A stretch of DNA of 64,000 nucleotides from Paramecium sonneborni (lineage: Eukaryota; Ciliophora; Oligohymenophorea; Peniculida; Parameciidae): NCBI GenBank assembly GCA_905182985.1, contig CAJJDN010000037.1, forward strand, positions 147,892-211,891, given 5' to 3'. Of the stretch, positions 11,670 through 21,836 are shown in pieces; the first letter of the stretch is position 1; every line of letters begins with the position of its first letter. A program made the position numbers and the translations under genes. The notes under the pieces were generated by a model. The model was not told where the DNA came from. It did no database searches and saw nothing but the letters and a program-made list of their open reading frames with translations.

Positions 11670-12025
11670 TATTAATCAATTGCTTAGTTTTTAAAATTAA
11701 TATCTATATATCAAAATATATATGTAATAACAAATAAAGTATGGCAATTATACATTATTTATGACAATAACTACTTATTAATAATCTATTTACGTAAAAT
11801 TATATTCATAGCTACTCAATAATGTTGATAATTATATAAGATTTTATAGCCATTCTAATCATCTCACTATAAAAAGATGATGCTTCTATATAAACATTTA
11901 AATAATTTCAATTACGAACTCTTTGAGTCTTTTTCTAACTATATTTTGTTAATGAATATGAAAAAAAGAAATATATTTAAAATATAAGTTTATAATTGAT
12001 TCTAAATTAAAAATGTAAATATATA

Positions 12026-12293
12026 TCAACCAATGACTTCTAAAAAAGTCAAAATTATAAATACCTAATGTATTTTGAACAACATATGTGGTAACAACTG
12101 CAATAATAAATAACTTTTGATTTATCGTAACATGCATATTTTTTAAGAAAAGTGGAAGCTTTGGTTTAATTGGATTAAATTTTTTAGCAATAACATCCTT
12201 GAATTTGAAGTAAAGTGGCTTTTTAAATGGGATAGAATATTTAGGGTTAATGTTCACATTTGATTGCTGATTGTTAATGTCTGAATTATTCAT
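12026..12293 (-). CDS. small single-pass membrane protein (copy 1)
   Basis: About 80 residues: a polar Asn-rich start (MNNSDINNQQSNVNI), a basic Pro/Lys segment (KKFNPIKPKLPLFLKN), and a C-terminal hydrophobic helix around KLFIIAVVTTYVVQN, i.e. a tail-anchored layout. A 25-nt intron at 12040-12064 leads to the ending TLEVIG; without splicing the frame runs on into low-complexity hydrophobic sequence. The family is not recognised. The size and shape resemble small mitochondrial or ER membrane subunits, but that is only a resemblance. An identical copy is at 13234-13501. Confidence 0.6.
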
Positions 12294-12369
12294 AATTAAG
12301 CTTAATAAAAATAATTGTTCTGAATAAATTATTAGTTTGCATATAATTAATAATTAATTTTTAACGTAT

Positions 12370-12929
12370 ATGAGTATTTTAGTGAGAGTTGAAGGAGCTT
12401 CTAAGGATTTAAAGATTATGTATCCAGAACCAGAAGAGATTCAATTAAACTTCTGTACTTTAATAGATTTAGAATTTACAAGTTTTTCAAATAAAGCAGA
12501 AATGATAGTTCAATTTAAGTTAAATGAAGTATTTGCCCTTAAAATTCAAACCTAAGAAGTGTTACTTTAATTAGATTCAATAAAGAAGCGATTTATGCTT
12601 CAATGTTTAATATATCCTGGAGAACATATAGTTTGGGTGTCATGCATGAATAATTTTGTAGTGACAGAAAAATCATTAGATCATATATTGATGGGTAAAA
12701 AACCTTAATTAGAAACAATAACAGAAGAGGATGATACAGTCAGTCCTTTAAAAAGAAAGTCTGGAAAAGAAAATAAATAAAAATAAAGTCATTCTAAAAA
12801 AATATCTCCTTCTAAAACAAAAAGTCCTAAAAAAAAGGATCTATCTACAAGTACAAGTAAATTATGATATATAGAAAGGACAAAGAGGAGTACTCTACAT
12901 TGGTCGTAATCCTTGGTTTAAACTCCAAA
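12370..12929 (+). pseudogene. truncated first copy of hypothetical gene
   Basis: This is the 5' part of the gene that is complete at 13578-14321. It is cut by the single-N gap at 12930. It is an assembly-type truncation, not evidence of a decayed gene. Confidence 0.85.
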
Positions 12930-12930
12930 N
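12930..12930. other. single-base gap (N)
   Basis: An unknown base separating two identical 1207-bp blocks; it marks a contig join. Confidence 0.95.
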
Positions 12931-13233
12931 TGTAATAACAAATAAAGTATGGCAATTATACATTATTTATGACAATAACTACTTATTAATAATCTATTTA
13001 CGTAAAATTATATTCATAGCTACTCAATAATGTTGATAATTATATAAGATTTTATAGCCATTCTAATCATCTCACTATAAAAAGATGATGCTTCTATATA
13101 AACATTTAAATAATTTCAATTACGAACTCTTTGAGTCTTTTTCTAACTATATTTTGTTAATGAATATGAAAAAAAGAAATATATTTAAAATATAAGTTTA
13201 TAATTGATTCTAAATTAAAAATGTAAATATATA

Positions 13234-13501
13234 TCAACCAATGACTTCTAAAAAAGTCAAAATTATAAATACCTAATGTATTTTGAACAACATATGTGGT
13301 AACAACTGCAATAATAAATAACTTTTGATTTATCGTAACATGCATATTTTTTAAGAAAAGTGGAAGCTTTGGTTTAATTGGATTAAATTTTTTAGCAATA
13401 ACATCCTTGAATTTGAAGTAAAGTGGCTTTTTAAATGGGATAGAATATTTAGGGTTAATGTTCACATTTGATTGCTGATTGTTAATGTCTGAATTATTCA
13501 T
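13234..13501 (-). CDS. small single-pass membrane protein (copy 2)
   Basis: Identical to 12026-12293, including the intron (13248-13272). It lies head-to-head with the gene at 13578, 76 bp apart. Only one of the two copies is likely to exist in the real chromosome. Confidence 0.6.
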
Positions 13502-13577
13502 AATTAAGCTTAATAAAAATAATTGTTCTGAATAAATTATTAGTTTGCATATAATTAATAATTAATTTTTAACGTAT

Positions 13578-14321
13578 ATGAGTATTTTAGTGAGAGTTGA
13601 AGGAGCTTCTAAGGATTTAAAGATTATGTATCCAGAACCAGAAGAGATTCAATTAAACTTCTGTACTTTAATAGATTTAGAATTTACAAGTTTTTCAAAT
13701 AAAGCAGAAATGATAGTTCAATTTAAGTTAAATGAAGTATTTGCCCTTAAAATTCAAACCTAAGAAGTGTTACTTTAATTAGATTCAATAAAGAAGCGAT
13801 TTATGCTTCAATGTTTAATATATCCTGGAGAACATATAGTTTGGGTGTCATGCATGAATAATTTTGTAGTGACAGAAAAATCATTAGATCATATATTGAT
13901 GGGTAAAAAACCTTAATTAGAAACAATAACAGAAGAGGATGATACAGTCAGTCCTTTAAAAAGAAAGTCTGGAAAAGAAAATAAATAAAAATAAAGTCAT
14001 TCTAAAAAAATATCTCCTTCTAAAACAAAAAGTCCTAAAAAAAAGGATCTATCTACAAGTACAAGTAAATTATGATATATAGAAAGGACAAAGAGGAGTA
14101 CTCTACATTGGTCGTAATCCTTGGTTTAAACTCCAAAATCTCCTTTAAAAGGAGACTATGTTGATGCCTTACTTGCTTAATTGATTTAATAAAATAGTCG
14201 AAAAAATAAATCAAGAAAGAGAAGACCATCTACATCTTATCCTTTAAGACCTAAAATTGATAGTGAAGGAATGATTGATAGATAATGGTTGGAAGAAGAA
14301 ATGATAAATGAAGATTTGTGA
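13578..14321 (+). CDS. hypothetical protein with basic Ser/Lys tail
   Basis: Complete version, about 241 residues. The first ~110 residues form a compact-looking region with alternating strands (MSILVRVEGASKDLKIMYPE; AEMIVQFKLNEVFALKI). This is followed by an acidic link (TITEEDDTVSPL) and a long basic Ser/Lys/Pro tail (SPSKTKSPKKKDLSTST), suggesting a nuclear protein regulated by phosphorylation. An 18-nt intron (14065-14082) joins the tail to a last exon with RKNKSRKRRPSTSYPLRPK. The family is not recognised. Confidence 0.65.
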
Positions 14322-14428
14322 TATAGTTAAATATTTAAATACTTTATGTCAATATTTATAATCCCTATTCAAATTCGAAATCAATATTTTTTGTCAGTGA
14401 TTATAATTATTAAAATATCAATCAATTA

Positions 14429-15028
14429 ATGAAAACTAATTCATTATTTTCTTACAAAATTCCTAATTCCTTATCACCATCGAATTTCTCTAAATAATTG
14501 ATTTTCTAACAAAAATAACTATGTCTATCAAAAGTACAAAAATAGATGCAAAATCTTAATGATCCCTTTAACTCTACTTAAATATCAAAAGCACTTCGAA
14601 ATTTATAAACTCAGCAATAAAGAAAGAAACTATTAGATTCTATAATTAAGATGAGAGAGACTAAAAAATAAGAAGAAGAGAAATTAAAACAATAGTAGTT
14701 ATAAAAGTTATGGGAAAAGGCAAATCATACAAATAGTAAAAAACTTAATACAGATTATTTCTATCATAGGGATTTAGATGATTTCGAATCAATAAAATAA
14801 TAAAGATTTAGATTTGAATCAGAAAGAATTGAGAACTTTTATTTAAGAAATGAAGAAAATCATCATAATATACATAGAATAAGTAGTCTAAATTGTTTAA
14901 CTACAGAATTTGTTAATTAAAGAAAAGTAATTTAGGCAACAAGTAGAAGGACTAGAAAACATTTAACATATGTTTAAAATAAAATAGGAGAGTTTAATAG
15001 ATATACTCCTTTGATTAATGAAACATGA
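14429..15028 (+). CDS. hypothetical Gln/Lys-rich protein, 199 aa
   Basis: One uninterrupted frame from MKTNSLFSYKIPNSLSPS to TGA. It is rich in Gln, Lys and Arg and has a central charged helix (KMRETKKQEEEKLKQQQLQK) likely to form a coiled coil. There is no domain or membrane segment. The function is unknown. Confidence 0.6.
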
Positions 15029-15065
15029 ATTGATTAAATTTGATTTATAAATTAAGAATACTTAT

Positions 15066-16013
15066 ATGAAAATTAAGAAATTACTCTATAGACTTTAAAT
15101 TAAGTTTTCAATGTAAATAATTTTATTAATAATTATGAGAAAGCTTATTAAAAAGTATGTAATAGTTGGAAATTTATAGGAAGGTAAATGTCTTCTTCCT
15201 AGTCCTCCTTCAAGAGTACCATCTCCGTTCATATTATATTTGAGTGAAGAATAAAAAAAATTAAAATAAGATCTTTAATAAAAAATAGAATAAAGAGATA
15301 TCATAAAATTACTTAATCAACAATATAAAAATATTTCTTAAGAATAAAAAAAATAATATTCTGAACTATATTAAGTGTCTTTATTAAAGTATATGCAAGA
15401 AAAAAGAATATATGAATAATCATTTAGATATAGTAAAAATAATGGAATTAAGAAGGTAGACTAAGCTTATATGAATATGAAAAGAAGTGAGAAAAGATAA
15501 ACAAAAATTGAAGAAATGCATATTGAATAAATTAGAGAGAATTTCGGGAAATTTTAATTTGAGTTGAGTAAAATAAAAATTTCAGATGCCACTCCATAAG
15601 AATTAGATGTGGCAAATTAAGTACTTAATTTAGTAACTCTGCACCAACTTTAAATAAAAATAAATTGTCTTGAGTACAAAATACCTGATTTATTCAATTC
15701 ATATAAATTTAGATAAAAATGCAAAAAATTCGCACTTAGTTTTTTAAGATCTGTAAATTAAGATTATACATTTTAAAAATATTTGATTGAAATTGAAGAC
15801 ATGAAATAAGAAGAATTAATAAATTATAACTAATAGTTGAAAGAATTAAGTGAAAAATTAAATGATGATCCTAGAAATGTAGAATTAGCAATAATTTTAC
15901 TTGTAGAGAAACCAAAGAAAAAAGAAGAAGAATCAAGAACTAGAAAAAAAGGTGTAACATGTTTAAATAATTTCGTTGAAGTATTAGCTAAATTCATAAT
16001 AAAAGAGCCATGA
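15066..16013 (+). CDS. HMG-box-like protein
   Basis: Two in-frame starts are possible (15066 and 15135), giving 315 or 292 residues. The longer form begins with a basic, hydrophobic stretch that could be a mitochondrial presequence. A central HMG-box-like segment reads PSPFILYLSEEQKKLKQ, a helix with DIIKLLNQQYKNISQEQKKQ, and YSELYQVSLLKYMQEKRIYE, matching the three-helix pattern of sequence-nonspecific DNA benders. The remainder is Lys/Glu-rich helical sequence. The match is by pattern only. Another HMG-box gene is at 55458. The ORF is intronless. Confidence 0.6.
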
Positions 16014-16065
16014 TTAATATTATATATAATATATAATAATATATTAGATTAAATTTTAAAAATTT

Positions 16066-19000
16066 ATGGGCATTTGTGCAGGAAAGTCTTAAGCAAAAGA
16101 GAATATAGTGACTGATATTGAATCAATACCTATCTAAACTTAAGGTACATTAGAGTTTAATGTCAAAATTTCAGGTATTAAAGTGAAAATGGATAATCTG
16201 GTATTTTTATTTAAGTGATTATAGTATTATAGCCAGCCGGCAAAATATTAATGAAAATTGGCGAATATGGTTAATTTGAAACAGAATGTTCTAAAGAACT
16301 TTATGGAAAATTATATGTAAAATAAAATATTGATGTTATTATGTAGTTTAAGTAAACTCATGCATTTTAGATGTCTATAACAGAAGAGCAATTAAAGAAA
16401 TAATATCTAATTGTAACTTTACTCACAACAAATAATGAAAATATTGCTTAGATATAAATTAATTTGTTTTTAATAGCAACAGGACCATAACATATAGATT
16501 ATGAATATACTGGATTAATTAATAAGAAATAATAATAAGGTAAAATAAGCTTCGATTTTAAAATTGCATAAATCATTAAAGTAAGCATTATACCATAGTT
16601 TATGGAGTTTAATATGAATGAACCATTAATCCATTCTGAATATTACTATTCTTTAAAAATGGTTACATAGGCTTTATTTTTTTAAAGTGAATATTCAGAT
16701 CCATTTTTTAATCCAGCTTATAAGAAGATTTAAGTTACTACAAATAATAGTTCATAAAATAAATAATAAGTTATTAAATAAATAATTTACAAATAATCTG
16801 GAGTTGAATTGACGGTTGAAGTGCCTCTAATAGAAATATCATCCTCTAGTATATAAGTTTGTTTATGGTACAACGAATAAGCCAATTAGACTATAAATAT
16901 GACTTCTGGAGTGTATAAACAGCATTATTCTCTGATAGCTGAAACTTATTTTAATCTAAATCAAATATTTACATAAGCATTAAATAGTGAGCAAGTATTT
17001 ATTAAATTTATTTATTAAGATTTGTGAAAATAATTTAAAAGTTTATAAAATTGTATATTAACAAACTAATAGAAGATTGTGGAACCATGGAGTCCTTGAA
17101 GGCAATTTGAATTGTAATCTTTAAGTTATTATTCCTGCATATCTAAATTAACAAATAGTTGGAGTTAGAACAGATAAAGGAATCTAATAAGGAAGTAGTG
17201 TTGTAAATTCAGGAAGAATGCCAGTTAAAGAAATATAATCATTAAGTTAAGCAGGCTAATAATTATTAGATGTTCAATATAAATTATAAAATTGCCCTTC
17301 TAAAGACGTAATATTATTAATTATTTTAGTTATATAGTAAATCAGAATTAAAGAATTCTCAATCTCTATATCTTCGAACTATCTAAGATATATTAAAAAA
17401 GACTGATAAATAATCTATTATATGTTTTGAATATAAATCTTAATAAGATTTATTCAATGCTTAAAAGTTATTGATTGAAATTGCCTCAAAATTATTAGAA
17501 TCTGCAGATTAGTAAGAGGAATCTATAAGAGAAGAATATTATATATTACTTAAATAAATTATTAATAGAGGAGAATTAGGCCTAAATTAAATGGGATTCT
17601 CAGAAGAAACAGAAAAAACAAGTGGAAAACTTTTAAAATTTAAAACTGAAATAGGTCTTAATTATTAATCATTTTTATATAAATGTCTTGGTATTGTATT
17701 ATAAAAGTTGAAATAAAAGTCATTGGCTGATAATGAAAGGGCATTTGTAGAACACTTTTTTGCAAGTGCCTATTTTAAAATTCCTGAATTTAGAACTAAA
17801 ATAATTAATAGTGTATAAAGATCAGATGATCCATAACTTCCAGAATGGAGATCTCTTACAATTACTAAATAGACTGATGAAATCACAAATAAAGAATTTA
17901 ATGACTTATTTGATTGGAATAGACACTTCTATGAATATCTTGTTAATTAACCAAAATATGATGCCAATATCAATAAACTAATGGAGATTATTAATTAAGA
18001 AGAATGGCAAAAAAGAATAGGTAAAAGAGGCATTGCATTCTTCTTTTTTTTAAAAGAATGGTGTGATTTAATTGATATCTCTGTCGTTGTTAAATAGAAT
18101 GTACCATATCAATAATTACCAGGATATAATGTTTTAATAAAAGCTATTCTATTAGAAATGAAAGCTAAAGAACTTAAAAATTATCCAGATATAATGAAAG
18201 CTGCAATGTGTTCTCTATTAAATAACACAAGTCTTTTGAACATTGTTATAGTAATCCTCTTTAACAAAACAAATCTCTTTGATTCTGAAGCCTTACTTAA
18301 TTGCTTAGAAATTCTAAATTCTTGTTTATAGTATCTCTATAATCACAAATTATCAATGCCAACCTCTTTGGATTAATAATTCTTTTTAAAAGGACTTAGA
18401 ATGATTTTATTATAATGTGAACATGCTTTCAGTGTTGCTAAATGTCTTTGGCTAATATATAATAACTATGTTTTATTCCCATGTATCTTATATTTTAATT
18501 TCTATAGTGGACATAAGGAAAGATATAACAGATTTATTGTTTGAAAATGTGGCTACTAAATTTTTTATGCATTGGTCTTTTAACATTAGAATGATATTTC
18601 ATCACATTTTACTTTACAGAATATAACATCTTCATAAATCCAATAAAAATTTGAATGAAGAGTATAAATTATTATTATTTATCATTTAGAGATTTAATAC
18701 AAAAATATTAACAATAAGTTAAGCCAAGAAAATAACATAGTTTTTTCGATTAAAAAAATTCATCTAAAGCTATAATTGTAATAATTAATTTTAAAATTAA
18801 TAGAGTGATGTTATTTACATGAAATTCTTTCGATTTATGTAATAGATAGATGAAGGAAAATAATTATCTACAAATTAATTATTAAATTAAATGATAGAAG
18901 AGACTCATTTTCATAAATAAATGAAAACTAAACTTATTAGAAAAAGAATTTAAGATAGAAAAAAAGGTTAATCAGACTAAAATAGTAGCACTGATGCTTA

Positions 19001-19359
19001 ATCATATCGAATCATTGAAGAGGATGAATAAGATATTGCAATTCCTTTGTTTACAGGTGTTATTAATGAATTGAAACCTCAATAACAATTACCTGAAAAA
19101 AAAGTAGTAGTGACTCAGAATTAATTAAAATATTTAATTAAAGCTTGTACAGAGTTTGAAGAATTAAAGTATAAATATTAAAAATGGAGATAAACAGTTA
19201 TGCCAGTAAATTTTAATTCATTGTCAGAAGATGGTAAAATCTTTCATTTATATTTTAGAAAAAATGAATATAAATGAAACTTTTAAAGTTCCTGAAGTCA
19301 AATTAGCTGTTCCATTAGATGAAAAAGAAGGAAACATCAAAAATACTGATGAGTGGTGA
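16066..19359 (+). CDS. large DUF1765-like protein, myristoylation signal
   Basis: About 1054 residues. The N-terminus MGICAGKSQ fits N-myristoylation. The first ~430 residues are beta-rich and unrecognised. From about 430 to 830 there is an all-helical region with features I associate with the DUF1765 family: CEHAFSVAKCLWLIYNNYVL and FMHWSFNIRMIFHHILLYRI, the latter like the conserved W-S-x-x-V-R-x-x-F-H-x-L motif. A charged tail follows, ending NIKNTDEW. Five introns were placed (16201-16232, 16995-17019, 17308-17329, 18483-18507, 19234-19258), and the exon sum is divisible by three. The family function is not established; membrane association is inferred from the N-terminus. Confidence 0.72.
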
Positions 19360-19450
19360 AAAATTGATTTTTCCTTTAAATTTATAGAGACTATATAAAT
19401 TTAATTATAGTTTGCTTAAACATAAAATTATTATATATATCTTAATTTAA

Positions 19451-21110
19451 ATGTCACATAAAATTAAAGTAGACGTAAATATAGATGAAATATAAGTAGG
19501 TGGGGAAATGATACTTTGTTTGGCAGATTAGTAATTATTGGATGGTGATTAATTAAATGAAGTAGATGATGTTTTAGAAAATGATGAAATTAAAGTTTAA
19601 GATTAAATTAAAAGAATAAATGCACATTATAGTTAGAAATATGATGGCGAAGAAAAAAGGGCAATTTTAGAAAAATATGTCAAAATAGAAAAAGAAGGTT
19701 TTTAAATTAGTGCTGATGGAAAGTTAATGGAAGAACCAAAATAGAATGATTTATAAGCAATAAAAAGTAAACTCAATAAAAATTAACAGATTTCTTTAAA
19801 TTTTATAGATACTGTAGCAGGTGACTATGAACCAAGTATTCCAACTACATTGATAAAAAAGAGATTTCGATAACCTTAATAAGCCAATCCTTTTGCTGAA
19901 GAAAGAATATCAAAGATAGATAAAGCTTTATTAGAGGAAGATGACTATGAACTATGACAAAGATCTATATTAAATCAATAAAGATAGAAAATGAACTTAT
20001 AAATTCTGAAATAAGAAGAGAATATAAAAGAGCTTATGGATTAAAATAAATAAAAAGAGGAAGAATTGTAGAAACAAAAACAAAATGAATTTATGATACC
20101 TTAAGTAAAAACTTAAGGAAATGAAGTACAAGAAATAAAAGTCATAGAGCAATCAACTGATTTTTTGAGCAATGTAAAGACAGATAAGAAAATGGAAGAG
20201 ATTAATATAGCACTGGCTATTCAATAAAAGATACTAAAAATGGAACAATTCTGTTGTAAGTGTTAGATTACCTACAGAAAGAATAGTTGTATAGTATAGA
20301 TAATAATCAGAAATGGAATTAGAAAATATAAGGGGAGATACTTAAAAAAATGATATTATTTAGAGAAAGAAGAAAAGTTAGAGGATTAGTTAGAAAGAGG
20401 AAATGAAAAGGATGAATATGGGATTGAATTTTTAGAAGAGGAATAACATGGTAATGGATTAACAGCAATATTGAAATTATTGAGAAAGAGAGGAGAATTG
20501 AATCCATCAAATTATGATTATCGTGGTAGAAATAAGGATAAAAATTGTTTTAAGATTAAGAATATAAAGATGGTGAAATAAATTTAGTGTATAGAGATCA
20601 ATCTGGGAAATTGATGACACTTAAAGAAGCATTTAGATAAAGAAGAAATGCTTTGTTTTATACTTTGCATCAACAAAGCTATTTTATCCATTTTCTAGAA
20701 ATATCTGTCACTATTGGCTTAATTTAAAATGCGCTCTGTCATTTAGAGTTTTTACCCTTATTGATAATTTCTTAATTAAACCCATAGTTTTTTATAATCA
20801 TATTATACTCATATTCATATAAATTACTGATCTTTTGTTTTATAAGTGTTGGATATTTCATGGAGATGGACCAAGTAAGAATAAAATAGAGAAAAAGAAA
20901 AGAAGAAATTTAATAAGACAGAAATAAAAAATGAAAGCATAATCAGATGGGCCATTGATGTAGGCTTTAAAGGAAGAGTAAAAAAAAAAGGGAGTAGCAC
21001 ATCTGGTTATAGGGAAAAAAATATTGAAATTGATTAAGAATTATTATATAATTATTAACTATTAAAGGTGTTAGTTTAATTATGTAGAAATAATTTTGAA
21101 AACAGTATGA
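19451..21110 (+). CDS. SART1: SART1/Snu66 tri-snRNP protein, interrupted
   Basis: Orthologue of the U4/U6.U5 tri-snRNP protein SART1/Snu66, needed for spliceosome activation. Matching blocks occur in order: GEMILCLADQQLLDGDQLNE, the GNGLTAILKLLRKRGEL block, VYRDQSGKLMTLKEAFR, and WIFHGDGPSKNK followed by PLMQALKEEQKKKGVAHLVI. A 29-nt intron (20526-20554) fits. The gene is damaged or incompletely processed: an in-frame TGA at 19955-19957 lies within conserved sequence, a 203-bp TA-bounded insertion (20638-20840) splits the EAFR/FHG block, and the frame between about 20215 and 20370 could not be resolved. The N-terminal HIND region is short or absent. Confidence 0.75.
20638..20840. other. TA-bounded 203-bp insertion, candidate IES
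   Basis: Removing bases 20638-20840, which leaves one copy of the flanking TA dinucleotide, joins the exon ending EAFR directly to YKCWIFHGDG in frame, reproducing the continuous family motif. The insert has no GT donor at its left edge. Its plus strand is T-rich while the flanking coding strand is A/G-rich. Retained internal eliminated sequences of Paramecium look like this. The ends (TAAAGAAG and, inverted, TAAAACAA) match the usual TAYAG consensus only weakly. Confidence 0.5.
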
Positions 21111-21169
21111 TCTAAAACCATAAATAATGGTGATCAGAAATTTAAATCTTATTTTTAGATAAAAATTAA

Positions 21170-21766
21170 ATGAAGGTATAAACATAAAGTATATTCAGAT
21201 CTACGTTGATGCTTTCAGTGGAGAAGAAATCGTTTCAGATAGTTTCAATATTGAAGAGAAATTTGAAGGAGCTATAGGTGAAGTTCAATCACAAGATATT
21301 GTTAAAGGAGCTGTTAATGTTGATGTTGGTATATTAGACCAATTATAATTAAAGGTGCTGGTGGTCATTTTGGAGGAAAGAATGAAGATGAAGAAGATGG
21401 AGGTGTTGATGATTAAGCTTAAAAGGTCAATAATATTATTGATGCTTTTAAATATGCTGAAACATAATTTACTAAAGCTGATTATGTCACTTATTTCAAA
21501 AGTTATGCTAAAAAGGTTAAGGCTTACTTAGAAGCTAATAAACCAAATAGAGTTGCATCATTCTAAAAAGGAGCTGGAGAATTCATCAAATGGATTTCTG
21601 CTAACTTCAATGATCTTTAATTGTAATTATTTGTTAAGTAAGTTTTAGTTACTGTCCTGAGTCTTATGATATGGAAAACCACATCGTTATTGGTTATTAC
21701 AAAGAAGGTTAAGCTGCTCCTACCTTTGTTTACATTTTAGATGGATTAAAGGAAGTTAAGATGTGA
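21170..21766 (+). CDS. TPT1: translationally controlled tumour protein (TCTP)
   Basis: TCTP family, a small abundant calcium- and microtubule-associated protein implicated in growth control. The product is about 173 residues. Visible features: the start MKIYVDAFSGEEIVSDSFNI after splicing, the flexible acidic loop GGKNEDEEDGGVDD, the TCTP-like helix pair (FTKADYVTYFKSYAKKVKAY), and the ending DLQFYCPESYDMENHIVIGY followed by PTFVYILDGLKEVKM. Three introns were placed (21176-21198, 21329-21354, 21623-21648), the first two codons into the gene. The length agrees with the family (about 170). Confidence 0.92.
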
Positions 21767-21836
21767 TGTATATATACATTAATACATATTATAATTTATA
21801 ATATATATACATATTATATTAAATTAGTAAAAGTAT

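Larger units (their letters stand above)
11723..14137. repeat. direct duplication of 1207 bp flanking a single N
   Basis: Bases 11723-12929 are repeated at 12931-14137 at a constant offset of 1208, with only the N at 12930 between them. Both copies encode the same small membrane gene and the same start of the next gene, with identical translations. The first copy stops mid-gene. The pattern fits two overlapping contigs placed end to end rather than merged. Confidence 0.9.

Noticed and set aside
11949..12025. C-terminal extension of the small membrane protein
   Set aside because: It appears only if the 25-nt intron at 12040-12064 is left in; the extension is low-complexity Ile/Phe/Tyr sequence.
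12930..14137. Real tandem gene duplication
   Set aside because: Identical sequence with a single N between the copies, and the same pattern at two other Ns, points to assembly overlap.
20319..21185. Minus-strand frames opposite SART1
   Set aside because: Hydrophobic translations of purine-rich coding sequence, with no motif; the plus strand matches SART1.
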